Assembly (NCBI GenBank): GCA_028383305.1
Contig: JAOEVD010000018.1
Span: forward strand, 1 to 47,378
DNA: 47,378 nucleotides
Direction of reading: 5' to 3'
Source of the DNA: Candidatus Puniceispirillum sp.
GTDB lineage: Bacteria; Pseudomonadota; Alphaproteobacteria; Puniceispirillales; Puniceispirillaceae
The notes below the pieces were generated by a model. That model was not told the origin of the DNA and did no database searches. It was given only the letters and a program-made list of their open reading frames with translations. A program made the translations under genes and the position numbers. This document shows, one piece after another, positions 26,901-36,300 of this stretch. The stretch's first letter is position 1; every line of letters begins with the position of its first letter.

Positions 26901-27980
26901 CTATTCAAAGTGATTTTTAGTCAAATGCTCACCAAAAGCAATATGACGCGTTAAGACTTTGCCAACGAGTGAGTGAAGCTCATGTGGCGGTATCGCTTCC
27001 GAGGGAGATGGACGCAACACTTCCATGTCCTTGAGACTAAGACAGGTTCCTATTCCTAACTCTCTGGATGCCCTAACACAGCGTCGCTGTGCAACGACAG
27101 TCTGTTCCTCATTTGCCACGACACGCTTAATGGAACAACCAAGAGCAGCTTCAAGTTCACGTGTCCTATTGACCATCTCTGTCCATGAGAACGGCGTCAT
27201 CGCAAACGCATGATCAGGACCGTCCCGCTCAGTCGAGTCAGTAAAGTGCTTTTCGATGACCCGTGCACCAAGGGTTACTGCTCCTAAGGTTGTTGCATGA
27301 CCCGGCGTGTGATCGCTAAGCCCTAATAAAATTCCAGGATATGCTTTTTCATAACTCTTCAAAACATTAAGGTGAATATGCTTGAAATTTTCACTATCCC
27401 CCGTGTAATTTGTATTGCATTGCATTAGAACCACATCCGTGTTTGTCTCTAATGCAGAATTCACAGCACGGCTAACCTCCAACATGTCCGATGCACCAGT
27501 AGCGATCAAAACAGGCTTTCCTTTTTGTGCCATCTTCCTAATAATCTCAGTCCATGTAATATCGCCAGATCCAACTTTGTACGCTGCAACAAAAGGGTCG
27601 ATATAATCCACCAGATCAAAGGAGTATGGACTGGAGAAAAATGTGATGCCTGCTTCATCGCACGTATGTTTTAGGTCAGCCGTCCAATCCTTATCAAGAG
27701 ACGCGTCGTCATAGGTCTCTGCAACACTTTTTTTCCATTGCTCTTGATGGGATGGCAAATTACCAATAGACTTGAACCCTGTATCACTGACCAATGTGCC
27801 AGCGGTGTAATGCTGAAATTTTACTGCATCTGCACCAGCCTCCTTTGCCAAAAAGATTAAATCTTTGGCACGGCTTAAGTCCTGATCAAAGTTTGATCCA
27901 ATTTCAGCTATAAAGTAAACTGGATCCAGCAAACTAATTCTTCTGTCATTTATATAAATGGTTGAAGACGGACTCTTCAT
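26901..27980 (-). CDS. NeuB-type nonulosonic acid synthase with C-terminal SAF domain
   Basis: The family condenses phosphoenolpyruvate with a hexose to give a nine-carbon sugar acid (sialic, legionaminic or pseudaminic). Signs are VYFIAEIGSNFDQ, DAVKFQHYTAGTLVSD, FFSSPYSFD, YKVGSGDITW, GLSDHTPGHATTLGAVTLGA, IEKHFTDSTERDGPDHAFA and a C-terminal SAF/antifreeze-like stretch (LRPSPSEAIPPHEL). From the ATG at 27980 it has 359 residues; GGAGG lies 8 nt upstream. The frame extends to 28067 but that lead is not typical. Neighbouring dehydratase, aminotransferase and CMP-transferase genes suggest an amino-nonulosonate. Confidence 0.88.
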   Translation of the reverse strand: MKSPSSTIYINDRRISLLDPVYFIAEIGSNFDQDLSRAKDLIFLAKEAGADAVKFQHYTAGTLVSDTGFKSIGNLPSHQEQWKKSVAETYDDASLDKDWTADLKHTCDEAGITFFSSPYSFDLVDYIDPFVAAYKVGSGDITWTEIIRKMAQKGKPVLIATGASDMLEVSRAVNSALETNTDVVLMQCNTNYTGDSENFKHIHLNVLKSYEKAYPGILLGLSDHTPGHATTLGAVTLGARVIEKHFTDSTERDGPDHAFAMTPFSWTEMVNRTRELEAALGCSIKRVVANEEQTVVAQRRCVRASRELGIGTCLSLKDMEVLRPSPSEAIPPHELHSLVGKVLTRHIAFGEHLTKNHFE

Positions 27981-28201
27981 ATTCATATCCTCCAGATACT
28001 CACTTTTTTTATGACGCAGGCTCTTAACTTTTTGACGAATAACTGTCAAAGCTTTGTCCAAAAGCAAGACCGCGTGCCTTCTGAAGAAGGCGGGTCACGT
28101 ATTCGCACTAAAATAAGCTATCAGCAATACAAAACAGTGCTAGCCGTGCAAAAATAACAAGCAGGATCTCCTTTATAGAATTTAATCATAGACCACAAAC
28201 C

Positions 28202-29131
28202 TCACAAAGCATGAGAAAGCAGTTTTGCAAGAAAATTCAATGGTCGTGTAAGAAAGTTTCTCTGCTCCAAAAACAGCGCTATCCTGGATCCACCAGCTGA
28301 TGGGAAGCCACCATCGTGTAAAATATGCCTGCCGTAGAAACTCACTGAAGTGCCACTCAAGCCTGTAAAAACTTTAACGTCGTCTTCTCGCACATGCTTA
28401 AGGTGATGGCCAACACGGTTGGAAACAATGTGGTTATCACGACCATTAAAATCGCATAAACATTGATCATAAGCAGACAGATATAAATTTTGTTGAAACA
28501 TCTTGCTGTCTTTGATGACCTTGAAAGCTCCATCATCTTTGGATACATCGGATAAATAAACTATCAATGAGAAAGAGTTAAGATCTTCGTCCCAATGAAA
28601 ATTGGAGTGATCTGTCATGTACCGTTCTTCCCAAACCTGCTTTTTACCCTCTTGATTAGATACAAACCTAATATGTGCGGAATATCCGAATACTCCCCTA
28701 AACAAAGTTTTCGCAACATTCAGATATTCGTTAACAATCCAACCATGCAAAGCCGAGCCACGGTCTACTGAAATGTGTTCAGTGCTAACGCCATTTTGTA
28801 AATCACTGCGGCAATATTTTTTTTGAAGCAAGGTTAAAATATTTTTGGGCATAGTTGATGTTCTAAGGTGATGATTGTGACCGCCTGTCCTGAGCATTAT
28901 CTTCTTAAAAAGAAAGACTTGCCACAGTTTTGATATGACCTGACTGATTTCAGGCCTTGCCATATCTTCCTTTATTAACTCCTTTTTGACAGATCGGATA
29001 AGTCTGTTAAAAGTCAAAAATGTATGGTCGCACTGATCTAGCGAGAGGAGCATGTTATATGTTGCGCCTGCTCTGACTGAGGTTTTCTGGAAGTCAATAA
29101 CCCCTTCACCTTTAGAGATAATTTTCGTCAT
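28202..29131 (-). CDS. Fe(II)/2-oxoglutarate dioxygenase, PhyH-like
   Basis: This 309-residue protein contains the 2-His-1-carboxylate facial triad: H179 and D181 in SNFHWDEDLNSFSLI, then H272 in GRHILHDGG, followed by R283 in GSRIALFLEQ for 2-oxoglutarate. This order fits the phytanoyl-CoA dioxygenase-like family, which hydroxylates or epimerises varied small molecules. A clear GAGG lies just before the ATG at 29131. It sits between the NeuB-like gene and the ABC flippase, so it may modify a sugar or lipid part of the glycan (inference). The substrate is unknown. Confidence 0.72.
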   Translation of the reverse strand: MTKIISKGEGVIDFQKTSVRAGATYNMLLSLDQCDHTFLTFNRLIRSVKKELIKEDMARPEISQVISKLWQVFLFKKIMLRTGGHNHHLRTSTMPKNILTLLQKKYCRSDLQNGVSTEHISVDRGSALHGWIVNEYLNVAKTLFRGVFGYSAHIRFVSNQEGKKQVWEERYMTDHSNFHWDEDLNSFSLIVYLSDVSKDDGAFKVIKDSKMFQQNLYLSAYDQCLCDFNGRDNHIVSNRVGHHLKHVREDDVKVFTGLSGTSVSFYGRHILHDGGFPSAGGSRIALFLEQRNFLTRPLNFLAKLLSHAL

Positions 29132-29273
29132 TGTTTCCTCGCTAATCCAACATCATAAACACTATTTAGAAACAAAAATGAATCCTTTATCGACGGTTAG
29201 GACTATTTGACCGTCAAGACAATATATTTTTGTTTGAAGCGAAAATTCTTTTGCTCAAATTTAATGCTCCAAT

Positions 29274-31082
29274 TCACTTGAAAGCGCCCATGTCTGAAAA
29301 ATTAGTATGGTTCTTGGCGAGATCTTCAAAACTGCCTTGCGCAGCTAATTTGCCATTATTCATCAGGAAGATTATATCACATGCTGACACCGTACTAAGA
29401 CGGTGTGAAATCTGGATAGTAGTAATTTCGTGCCGCAAGTTATGAACAGCGTCCATTACCGCATGTTCGGTCGCATTGTCGAGTGCGCTAGTGGCTTCAT
29501 CCAATATTAGCACATCAGGGTTGTGGTACAAGGCTCGAGCGATACCGATACGCTGACGCTGGCCACCAGATAGCCTCACACCCCGTTCGCCAATTACGGT
29601 CTGATATTTTTCTGGCATCTCACTTATCACAAACTCATGCAAACTCGCAACGCGTGCCGCTCTTTCCACCGCGTGATAATCGATATCATTTTCATCAACG
29701 CCAAATGCAATATTAGATGCTACCGTCGTGTCAGTTAAATAAATATGCTGAGGCACGTATCCAATTGAGCGCTGCCAAGCGACGATATTACCTTCGTCAA
29801 CAACCTGCCCATCAATTTTGAGCACTCCCTGCTGAGGACACAGCAGCCCAATGATTATATCGACGAGGGTCGTTTTTCCACTGCCAGTTGGGCCAACAAA
29901 ACCAACACTGCTCTTAAAAGGTATTTTTAAGTCAACTCCTTTGACAGATGGTTTTCTAGCCTCCGGGTAACAAAAATGAACATCATCGAGCACCAATTCT
30001 TTGTTAAATGAAATGACTTGCTCACTTTGCATGCGTATGGTGCGGGGTTGACTCGGCTTTGACTGCCTTAGGTCTGCATCCACCGCATCTATTGATGGCG
30101 CGGAATAGCGCAACTGCGAAAAAGAAGAGTAAATTTGCTGTAGTGCTGGCATCAGCCTATATCCAGCAAAAGCATAAAGTGAGACGGTCGGCAAAGCTGA
30201 TATAAAACTGCCTTTTTGCATCATGAGATAAAGCACGACGGTCATCATTCCTCCAAATATCATGATCTCAAGTACAAAGCGCGGCATCAATCCAATTATT
30301 TCTGCCAACCCTTGATGAGTCGCCAACGCGTTTGCATGATGATCAAAGCGCTGGACATAAATGGTTTCTAAATTAAAAATCTTAACCTCTTTCACAGCGT
30401 TAAACGCCTCGGTCAAAATCCTAAATTTTTGCTCGTTCGCCTGGAAACGCGCGTTTCCTATATTGGTCAAAAGACCTCCAACGATGAAATATGTAACGCC
30501 ATATGTCAGAGCGAGCACAGCGCCTATTGTCAATGCGAGTGCAAAATCCGCCAGGATCAAGAGACTCAGTATACCGATGGCGACAGCACCTTGAGCAAGA
30601 ATAGTTATTAACGGCATCACGCCATGAACGATAATTACATGCACCTCGGATATGACGGTTTTACCTAAATCAGCACTGTGGCGATTCAAAAACCACACAT
30701 AAGGTTGACCCAAATAATTTCGAAGTAGTCGCTTTCCGATTGTATATTCTAAAAATTGACCAAACCGAATTTGCACGTAGGTGGTTAACGCCCGAAAGAG
30801 TATTGAGGCCATTAACAACGCAAAGACTAAGACGCCAAGAACAAAGAAATATTGTTGAACAGTATTAATGCCAAATTTATTAAACCAAAGAAAACCAGCC
30901 CTAAGAACGCCATTTGTTTCAACAAGTTCTGGGTTCACCAACACCGATATGAATGGCATGATTGCTGCCACTCCAATGGTATCTAAAAGAGCCATTACAG
31001 TAATCATAGCCATTAACCCAAACGTTTTCTTTCGTCCTTGCCATGACATAAACTCAAGAAGAATTTTAAATCTTTTGATCAA
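29274..31082 (-). CDS. PglK/MsbA-type ABC transporter (lipid-linked oligosaccharide flippase)
   Basis: This half-size ABC transporter of 602 residues has an N-terminal domain of about six membrane helices (residues 20-325) and a nucleotide-binding domain: Walker A GPTGSGKT at 397-404, signature LSGGQ at 504-508, Walker [13 protein letters not shown] at 525-535 and a switch His near 560. PglK-like exporters flip undecaprenyl-linked oligosaccharides. Both ATP sites are intact. Its start overlaps the stop of the dehydrogenase by the 4-nt ATGA. No Wzx-like gene is seen in the window, so this may be the exporter of the glycan (inference). Confidence 0.85.
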   Translation of the reverse strand: MIKRFKILLEFMSWQGRKKTFGLMAMITVMALLDTIGVAAIMPFISVLVNPELVETNGVLRAGFLWFNKFGINTVQQYFFVLGVLVFALLMASILFRALTTYVQIRFGQFLEYTIGKRLLRNYLGQPYVWFLNRHSADLGKTVISEVHVIIVHGVMPLITILAQGAVAIGILSLLILADFALALTIGAVLALTYGVTYFIVGGLLTNIGNARFQANEQKFRILTEAFNAVKEVKIFNLETIYVQRFDHHANALATHQGLAEIIGLMPRFVLEIMIFGGMMTVVLYLMMQKGSFISALPTVSLYAFAGYRLMPALQQIYSSFSQLRYSAPSIDAVDADLRQSKPSQPRTIRMQSEQVISFNKELVLDDVHFCYPEARKPSVKGVDLKIPFKSSVGFVGPTGSGKTTLVDIIIGLLCPQQGVLKIDGQVVDEGNIVAWQRSIGYVPQHIYLTDTTVASNIAFGVDENDIDYHAVERAARVASLHEFVISEMPEKYQTVIGERGVRLSGGQRQRIGIARALYHNPDVLILDEATSALDNATEHAVMDAVHNLRHEITTIQISHRLSTVSACDIIFLMNNGKLAAQGSFEDLAKNHTNFSDMGAFK

Positions 31083-32377
31083 AGCCGCAAGTCCCCCTCC
31101 CCAAACTTCAGAACATATTTGAGATCATAAATCACATGGTTTGATTTACCCAGCGCCCGAATTTGTTCAACTGAAAGCTGTTTGAATTCGTCGTGAGCCA
31201 CCGCCAAAATTATACCATCATATGTATTGTTTTTTGGCTTAGCTGTGAGCGATATGCCATATTCATCTAAAGCTTGCGAAGGATTGACCCGAGGATCATG
31301 GACATCTGTTTCAATTTTGCATTCATTGAGCTCATGAATAAGGTCAACGACACGGCTGTTGCGGATATCAGAACAATTTTCTTTAAATGCCAGGCCAAGC
31401 ACCAAAACCTTTGCCTCCTCCAGTATAATTGACCGCTCAGTCATAGCCCTCATCAGATTAGAAGCAACATATTGACCCATCGAGTCATTGAGGCGACGGC
31501 CAGCCAAAATGATTTGGGGTTTATAACCTATCGCCTCAGATTTGTGTGTAAGATAATAAGGGTCTACACCTATGCAGTGTCCACCAACCAAGCCAGGACT
31601 GAAGGGCAAAAAATTCCACTTGCTGCCAGCAGCTTTTAACACTGCCTCAGTGTCAATATCCATTTTATTAAAGATAATCGCTAATTCATTGATCAACGCG
31701 ATATTAAGGTCGCGCTGCGTGTTCTCAATCACCTTTGCTGCCTCAGCAACTTTAATACTCTCTGCTTGATGCGTGCCAGCGGTAATTATTTCATTATAGA
31801 GCTGATCTATCGCTCGAGCGATATCCGGGGTAGAACCGGACGTCACCTTCTTTATCAATGAAAGGCGGTGTTCTTTGTCACCTGGATTAATCCTCTCGGG
31901 ACTATAGCCACAAAAGAAATCTTTGTTGAACTCTAGGCCTGAGCATCTTTCCAAAACGGGCACACAATCTTCTTCTGTGCATCCTGGGTATACCGTCGAC
32001 TCATAAATTACTACGTCACCGAACTTTAACACCCTACCCACGGTTTCGCTGGCCTTCAACAAAAGCCGAAGGTCTGGGCGCTTGTTTTTATCAATTGGCG
32101 TCGGAACAGTAACGATGTAGACTGTGCAGCCCGCAATATCAGCGGGCTGATTAGTGAAAGACAAGTGGCGGGCTGCAAGAAATTGCTCAGGCTCCACTTC
32201 CAAAGTCTCATCTTGGCCAGACTTCAGTTCCGCAATTCGGACCTCATTGATATCATAACCAACCACCACGCGCGTCTTGGCAAACTCCAAAGCAAGCGGC
32301 AGGCCCACATAGCCAAGCCCGACGACGGCTATTTTGGCACTTTTAAGAGAAATTTCAGCCATCAAACAACACTTCAT
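31079..32377 (-). CDS. UDP-N-acetylhexosamine 6-dehydrogenase, TviB/WbpO-like
   Basis: This 432-residue NAD-dependent nucleotide-sugar dehydrogenase has [14 protein letters not shown] for NAD near residue 20, [13 protein letters not shown], the catalytic Cys268 in [11 protein letters not shown], and a C-terminal nucleotide-sugar domain ([18 protein letters not shown]). The TviB/VipA/WbpO group oxidises UDP-GlcNAc or UDP-GalNAc at C6 to a uronic acid. This gives a HexNAc-uronate donor, distinct from plain UDP-glucuronate. The start is ATG at 32377 or ATG at 32362. It is the first metabolic gene after the regulator at 32481. Confidence 0.85.
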   Translation of the reverse strand: MKCCLMAEISLKSAKIAVVGLGYVGLPLALEFAKTRVVVGYDINEVRIAELKSGQDETLEVEPEQFLAARHLSFTNQPADIAGCTVYIVTVPTPIDKNKRPDLRLLLKASETVGRVLKFGDVVIYESTVYPGCTEEDCVPVLERCSGLEFNKDFFCGYSPERINPGDKEHRLSLIKKVTSGSTPDIARAIDQLYNEIITAGTHQAESIKVAEAAKVIENTQRDLNIALINELAIIFNKMDIDTEAVLKAAGSKWNFLPFSPGLVGGHCIGVDPYYLTHKSEAIGYKPQIILAGRRLNDSMGQYVASNLMRAMTERSIILEEAKVLVLGLAFKENCSDIRNSRVVDLIHELNECKIETDVHDPRVNPSQALDEYGISLTAKPKNNTYDGIILAVAHDEFKQLSVEQIRALGKSNHVIYDLKYVLKFGEGDLRL

Positions 32378-32480
32378 ACTTCATGATTAAAGCTCAATAA
32401 AAACATAGTGGAAGAATAAAAAAGCTAAAAACTGCAAAAAGCCTTCTAAATACGATTATTAGATCCATCATCACTCAGTA

Positions 32481-32801
32481 TCATAATTGACTCAGATCTT
32501 GTTCCAGTAACGTGATCTCCCGCTGCAAAGACTCATATTCAGCCTGCTTCAATTTTAAGAAGATCAAGGTCAGTTCTTTTTTGTGATTCAACCCTGCCGG
32601 TGTCAGAATGTAAGAGTTGGAAAGCTTGTTTCGAGCATTCATAAAATTTGACGCTTTCACAAAGCCTTGTTTGATTAATACATTGAGGCAATAGTTTATC
32701 GGTCCAACGCTCACACCACAACGTTCAGATAAGGAACGCTGACTTTGGTTAGGCGTTTGCTCCAGCTCTTTTATGAGTTTTATTGATGGTTCTTCATTCA
32801 T
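32481..32801 (-). CDS. MarR-type EPS-associated transcriptional regulator
   Basis: About 106 residues from the ATG at 32801; the frame also reaches 32843. It is a winged-helix protein: SQRSLSERCGVSVGPINYCL (helix-turn-helix), then LIKQGFVKASNF and a C-terminal coiled-coil-like stretch (FLKLKQAEYESLQREITLLE). This matches the EPS-associated MarR family usually found upstream of exopolysaccharide loci. It is at the promoter-proximal end of the minus-strand cluster, next to an RfaH/NusG-like antiterminator facing the other way. Autoregulation and control of the cluster are likely but not shown. Confidence 0.82.
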   Translation of the reverse strand: MNEEPSIKLIKELEQTPNQSQRSLSERCGVSVGPINYCLNVLIKQGFVKASNFMNARNKLSNSYILTPAGLNHKKELTLIFLKLKQAEYESLQREITLLEQDLSQL

Positions 32802-33376
32802 GGTAAACATAGGTCGTGTTTTGGTTAAGCCCAAGGATGGCATGAAAAAATACTCAAATCACGATTATACGTTCATACAGTGAACAGATATAGAGACGCC
32901 GTCAAACCAAATCTTGTTTAGAGTGGTTAGACTTTTTTCTTCATAATACAAAAAATAAGAAGGCATGCGGTTGAGAGCGGACCACAGAATAGACAAATCA
33001 CTGTTTTCATACCATGAAATGTATCTCTGACAAGGATTAAGCCTGAAAGCTAATTTTTGTTCCGTTTGGGTGTCACTGATATTCTTCTCAGGTCGTTTTG
33101 GATAATTTAACCATTAGCGCCAGATGCATACGGGTGGATACCCAGTGCAGTTCTTTGCCGGCCTTTTCATTCTGATGGGATAACCTTACAATTCCTTAAG
33201 CGCGCCTAAAATGCTGTAAATGCGAGAAATTACCTGGGTAAAATCACGTTGACGATGTCACACCGCTAAACCCGATGTCCAGTCTCAAATGGAAATATTG
33301 TAGCCGACATAATGACTCAACTGAGGGCCATAAAAACACCAACTTAAGTCTATTAATTAAGAGTGATCTGCTTGCT
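32802..33376. promoter_or_regulatory. Divergent regulatory region between MarR-type and NusG-like genes
   Basis: This 575-bp gap is bounded by a minus-strand regulator and a plus-strand antiterminator. No convincing gene is seen in it. I found no ops element (GGCGGTAG), so an E. coli-type RfaH recruitment site is not visible here. The promoter for the large minus-strand cluster and the one for the antiterminator are expected in this stretch, but no hexamer pair stands out enough to place. Confidence 0.35.
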
Positions 33377-33923
33377 ATGTCCCGCGCTAAAACCAGCGAA
33401 ATTGTCCAAGGCGATGCCAAACAGAAGTCGGCATGGTACCACGTTCAATGCAAGCCAAATGCCGAACGTGTGGCCTTTAAAAATTTGAGGGATAAGAATT
33501 TTAACGCCTTTTTTGCCTGTACAAAAAATCACCAGGCGCAAGGAAAATGCATTTAAAACCCCATTGTGCCCGCTCTTTCCCAGGTATGTTTTTGTGGAAA
33601 TTGACTCTGCAAACAAGCATTGGCAAAAAAATAATAGCACACTTGGCGTGATTCGTCTGGCAAGATTTGGCTTGTATCCCTGCCCAGTCCCACCAAATGT
33701 CATGCAGTTTCTTTTCACGAGTTGTAATAAAAATAGCGTCTTTGAGTCAGTTGGGAGTTTGCTGGCCGGCGATCAAAATAAAGTCACACACGGTCCCTTC
33801 ACTGGATTTACTGAAAAAATTTCTAATGTTGGCGCAGATAAACGTGTTTATCTGGAGCTTGAAATCATAGGGCAAACTTTTATCATAAAAACCCGGCATG
33901 ACGGATTTCTTAAAGTAACATGA
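33377..33923 (+). pseudogene. RfaH/NusG-like transcription antiterminator, frameshifted
   Basis: Two frames together make one protein of about 181 residues. The first (33377 to about 33512) ends WYHVQCKPNAERVAFKNL then RDKNFNAF. The second (about 33513 to 33923) continues LPVQKITRRKENAF, PLFPRYVFVEID, and a KOW-like GPFTGFTEKI. That order is a NusG N-terminal domain plus KOW, as in RfaH-like antiterminators that let RNA polymerase read through long glycan operons. The frame changes in a T6 run at 33509-33514; five Ts would restore one frame. It may be phase-variable, broken, or a sequencing error. It faces away from the minus-strand cluster. Confidence 0.78.
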
Positions 33924-34218
33924 TGCCGTAGAAACTAAAAACGCTATTTCAATTTTAACTAAAACTAAAACAATAAAAAAAATATTTACATTAATTCAAA
34001 CATTATGCTCGGGCTCTATAATTTGAGAATTGGGCGTCAGACACGCAGACTATTACCACGCTGTTCTGAAAAGAATTAGTCCGTTCGCCAAGAACCTTAG
34101 AATACCAAAAATAAGTAAGTTTGATTGTTTAAACAGAAATGTCATCTGCAAAGTTAATATCTATTGGCATGATGGCTCAGAAACCCTTAGTAAAATAAAA
34201 AATTAAACACCAAGTTTC
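33924..34218. other. Gene-free AT-rich spacer
   Basis: About 295 bp between the antiterminator-like gene and the GtrA-like gene, which converge on it. It is very AT-rich, with no open frame of note and no hairpin clear enough to call a terminator. Confidence 0.4.
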
Positions 34219-34599
34219 TTAATCTTTCACTTTCTTGAAAACAAACTGACCGTACAAACACAAACTCAGGAAAACAGAAACCGATGTTGCAAGTATAAGA
34301 GCATTAAGAGGGTCTAATTCCATCAGCGGCGAGCAACCCAGTGTATACAGTAAAAGGTTAGACGATTGGGAAACAACGTTTGCTTTAAAGTAGCGAGCAA
34401 ACTCCACCCAAGAAGAAGCATCTTCGACACAGTATGTAAACTTACGATTGAGTTGCCACGTTGTTAATAAAGCCAATGGAAAAGATAAAAGCCGTGGAAG
34501 ATAAGCGCTCAAGGCAAACACGTTAATGAAAAGAGACACAATAGCATACTCGATTAGAAATCCAATGAATCCAACGACTAAAAAAGAGAATGCATTCAA
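34219..34599 (-). CDS. GtrA-like membrane protein
   Basis: This 126-residue protein has four hydrophobic segments, GFIGFLIEYAIVSLFINVF, LPRLLSFPLALLTTW, SSNLLLYTLGCS and ILATSVSVFLSLCLYG, with the conserved WQLNRKFTY between the second and third. That matches GtrA/DPMS-associated proteins, thought to flip polyprenyl-phosphate-linked sugars. The annotated start is a TTG at 34599. A strong ribosome binding site (AGGAG) lies 7 nt before an in-frame ATC at 34626, which would add IKAFSFRSY to the N-terminus, so the native start may have been there. It lies downstream of a methyltransferase, a GtrB-like GT2 and a GT-C protein. Confidence 0.78.
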   Translation of the reverse strand: MNAFSFLVVGFIGFLIEYAIVSLFINVFALSAYLPRLLSFPLALLTTWQLNRKFTYCVEDASSWVEFARYFKANVVSQSSNLLLYTLGCSPLMELDPLNALILATSVSVFLSLCLYGQFVFKKVKD

Positions 34600-34638
34600 G
34601 TAGGATCGAAAAGAAAACGCTTTGATGAGACTACTCCT

Positions 34639-35361
34639 TCAGCGTTTGACAGCCACAACTGAAATATTTTTTCCAAACAAATGTTTAAAAATCAATGCGT
34701 CAAAAACCCTGCCTACTGGGAAAATAAAACGGTCAAAAAGTACTATTTTGTTTCGACTAAGTTGAAATGTGCCGACAGTCAGATACCGAAGCGCAAGTGT
34801 GGCCAGAAATCCAGCACAATCATGGTATTGAATGCTTTCAATATGAAATTGGGCCATCCCTAGTTTTTTTCTTAGATCACCTTTTCGATAACGCCTCACA
34901 TGGCCAACAAAGTCATCCATCTCTGTCCACAAAAATTTGAAAGCAGGTACGTAAACAAATAGCTTACCGCCAACCTTTAATTTTGAATGCAGTTGGATCA
35001 AACAATCGATGTCGCTTTCTATATGCTCAAGAACATTGATAGAATAAATAAAATCTGTTGATGCGTTCTCTATTTGATTTAGATCAGCAACCCTGACATT
35101 CTTTTTCTCTAAAAGCCTTTTAAAATTTTCATCCAATTCAATGGCTGTAAATTCAACATTAGGTGATTCAGACTTGGACCATATTTCACTGAACTGTCCA
35201 GTTCCTGCACCAAAATCAAACGCATTAAAACTTGATTTTGATGGCGCCGCTTCAACTATCAATTTTTCGATAAACCTATTGTAGTTTTTCGCGTCTTTCA
35301 TAATTTCTAGATTCTCGATCCCGGTGTATTCCGGATCATTTTCAGACTGATAAGCAGTCAT
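34639..35361 (-). CDS. Class I SAM methyltransferase
   Basis: This 240-residue protein has motif I AFDFGAGTGQFSEIW, the acidic FTAIELDENFKRLL, DFIYSINVLEHIESD and LKVGGKLFVYVPAFKFLWT. It is of the UbiE/Methyltransf type, often found with polyprenyl-glycosyltransferases. It overlaps the GtrB-like gene by ATGA and is followed by GtrA. This placement between GtrB and GtrA suggests it methylates a transferred sugar or the polyprenyl-linked intermediate (inference). Confidence 0.75.
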   Translation of the reverse strand: MTAYQSENDPEYTGIENLEIMKDAKNYNRFIEKLIVEAAPSKSSFNAFDFGAGTGQFSEIWSKSESPNVEFTAIELDENFKRLLEKKNVRVADLNQIENASTDFIYSINVLEHIESDIDCLIQLHSKLKVGGKLFVYVPAFKFLWTEMDDFVGHVRRYRKGDLRKKLGMAQFHIESIQYHDCAGFLATLALRYLTVGTFQLSRNKIVLFDRFIFPVGRVFDALIFKHLFGKNISVVAVKR

Positions 35362-36284
35362 CGGATATTCACGTTCAAAAGCATTAATTTCTTTCCTTCG
35401 ATGCGTTGGCGTGAAATTCCATCCAAAATCAAACCTGAAAAAAAACTGAAGAAAGACATAAGCATTAAACTAAAACTCAAAATAGCTGTCGGCAAGCGCG
35501 GTACCAACCCTGTTTCAAAGTAAGTTTGCATAACCGGGAAAAACAAAAGTCCTCCAGCTAGCGCTAAAACAACGCCGGCGGTACCAAGAATAGCCAAAGG
35601 CTTGTGTTCAAAAAGCATCCGAAGAATTGTCATAAGAATAACCGTTCCATCTTTGAACGTTGCAAGCTTACTGACTGATCCCAATGGGCGCTCAAAATAC
35701 TGAGTTTCAAATTCTCCAATAGACAACGACAGGCTCAGTGCGTGAATATTCATCTCTGTTTCAATTCCAAAACCTTTCGAGAGCACAGGCATAGACTTAA
35801 CAAATCTTCTGGAGAAAACGCGATAGCCGGACAAGACATCTCTCATCTTGCTCGAAAACAGAACCCTCAAAACTGTTGTAAACAATAAATTGCCAAAGCT
35901 CCTGAGCGGTAAATAAGTTTTATGCCCATCAGCACTCATCCTTACTCCAATAAGCATATCAGTTGAATCTTTGATGCATTTTTCAACAGCACTTTCAGCC
36001 ACTTTGGGGTCATAGGTCAGGTCACCGTCCACTAGAACGTAAAAATCAGCATCAACTACTCGAAACATATGCTCAATCGCATATCCTTTTCCTTGCAAAG
36101 GCTGTGAAAGAACAGTGACCCCGGATTTCAATGCTATTTCTTTTGTTTTATCGTTGGAGTTGTTGTCACAGACAACGATGTGTGCCTCCGGTAAAGATGC
36201 CTTAAAACCTGCGATAACAGAGCCTATTGTTTGCTCCTCGTTAAAGCATGGAATTAAAATTGCAACCATTTTTTTCTCTAGCAT
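35358..36284 (-). CDS. GtrB/DPMS-like GT2 polyprenyl-phosphate glycosyltransferase
   Basis: From the ATG at 36284 this protein has 308 residues. The N-terminal GT2 domain has VAILIPCFNEEQTIGSVI, VVCDNNSNDKT, DADFYVLVDGDLTYDP (DxD) and a C-terminal pair of membrane helices (AILGTAGVVLALAGGLLFFP and LPTAILSFSLMLMSFFSFF). Such enzymes load polyprenyl phosphate with a sugar for later transfer outside the membrane. The frame opens at 36311, but those extra residues overlap the upstream GT-C gene. GtrA and a large GT-C protein nearby complete the GtrABC-like set. Confidence 0.85.
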   Translation of the reverse strand: MLEKKMVAILIPCFNEEQTIGSVIAGFKASLPEAHIVVCDNNSNDKTKEIALKSGVTVLSQPLQGKGYAIEHMFRVVDADFYVLVDGDLTYDPKVAESAVEKCIKDSTDMLIGVRMSADGHKTYLPLRSFGNLLFTTVLRVLFSSKMRDVLSGYRVFSRRFVKSMPVLSKGFGIETEMNIHALSLSLSIGEFETQYFERPLGSVSKLATFKDGTVILMTILRMLFEHKPLAILGTAGVVLALAGGLLFFPVMQTYFETGLVPRLPTAILSFSLMLMSFFSFFSGLILDGISRQRIEGKKLMLLNVNIR

Positions 36285-36300
36285 AACATTTCTAAAAGTC

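Noticed and set aside
29192..29215. Inverted repeat GACGGT / ACCGTC between the dioxygenase and ABC genes as a terminator
   Set aside because: Only 6 bp with a 12-nt loop, and no T run in the direction of transcription.
32802..33376. An ops/JUMPstart element for RfaH
   Set aside because: GGCGGTAG is not present in the spacer on either strand.
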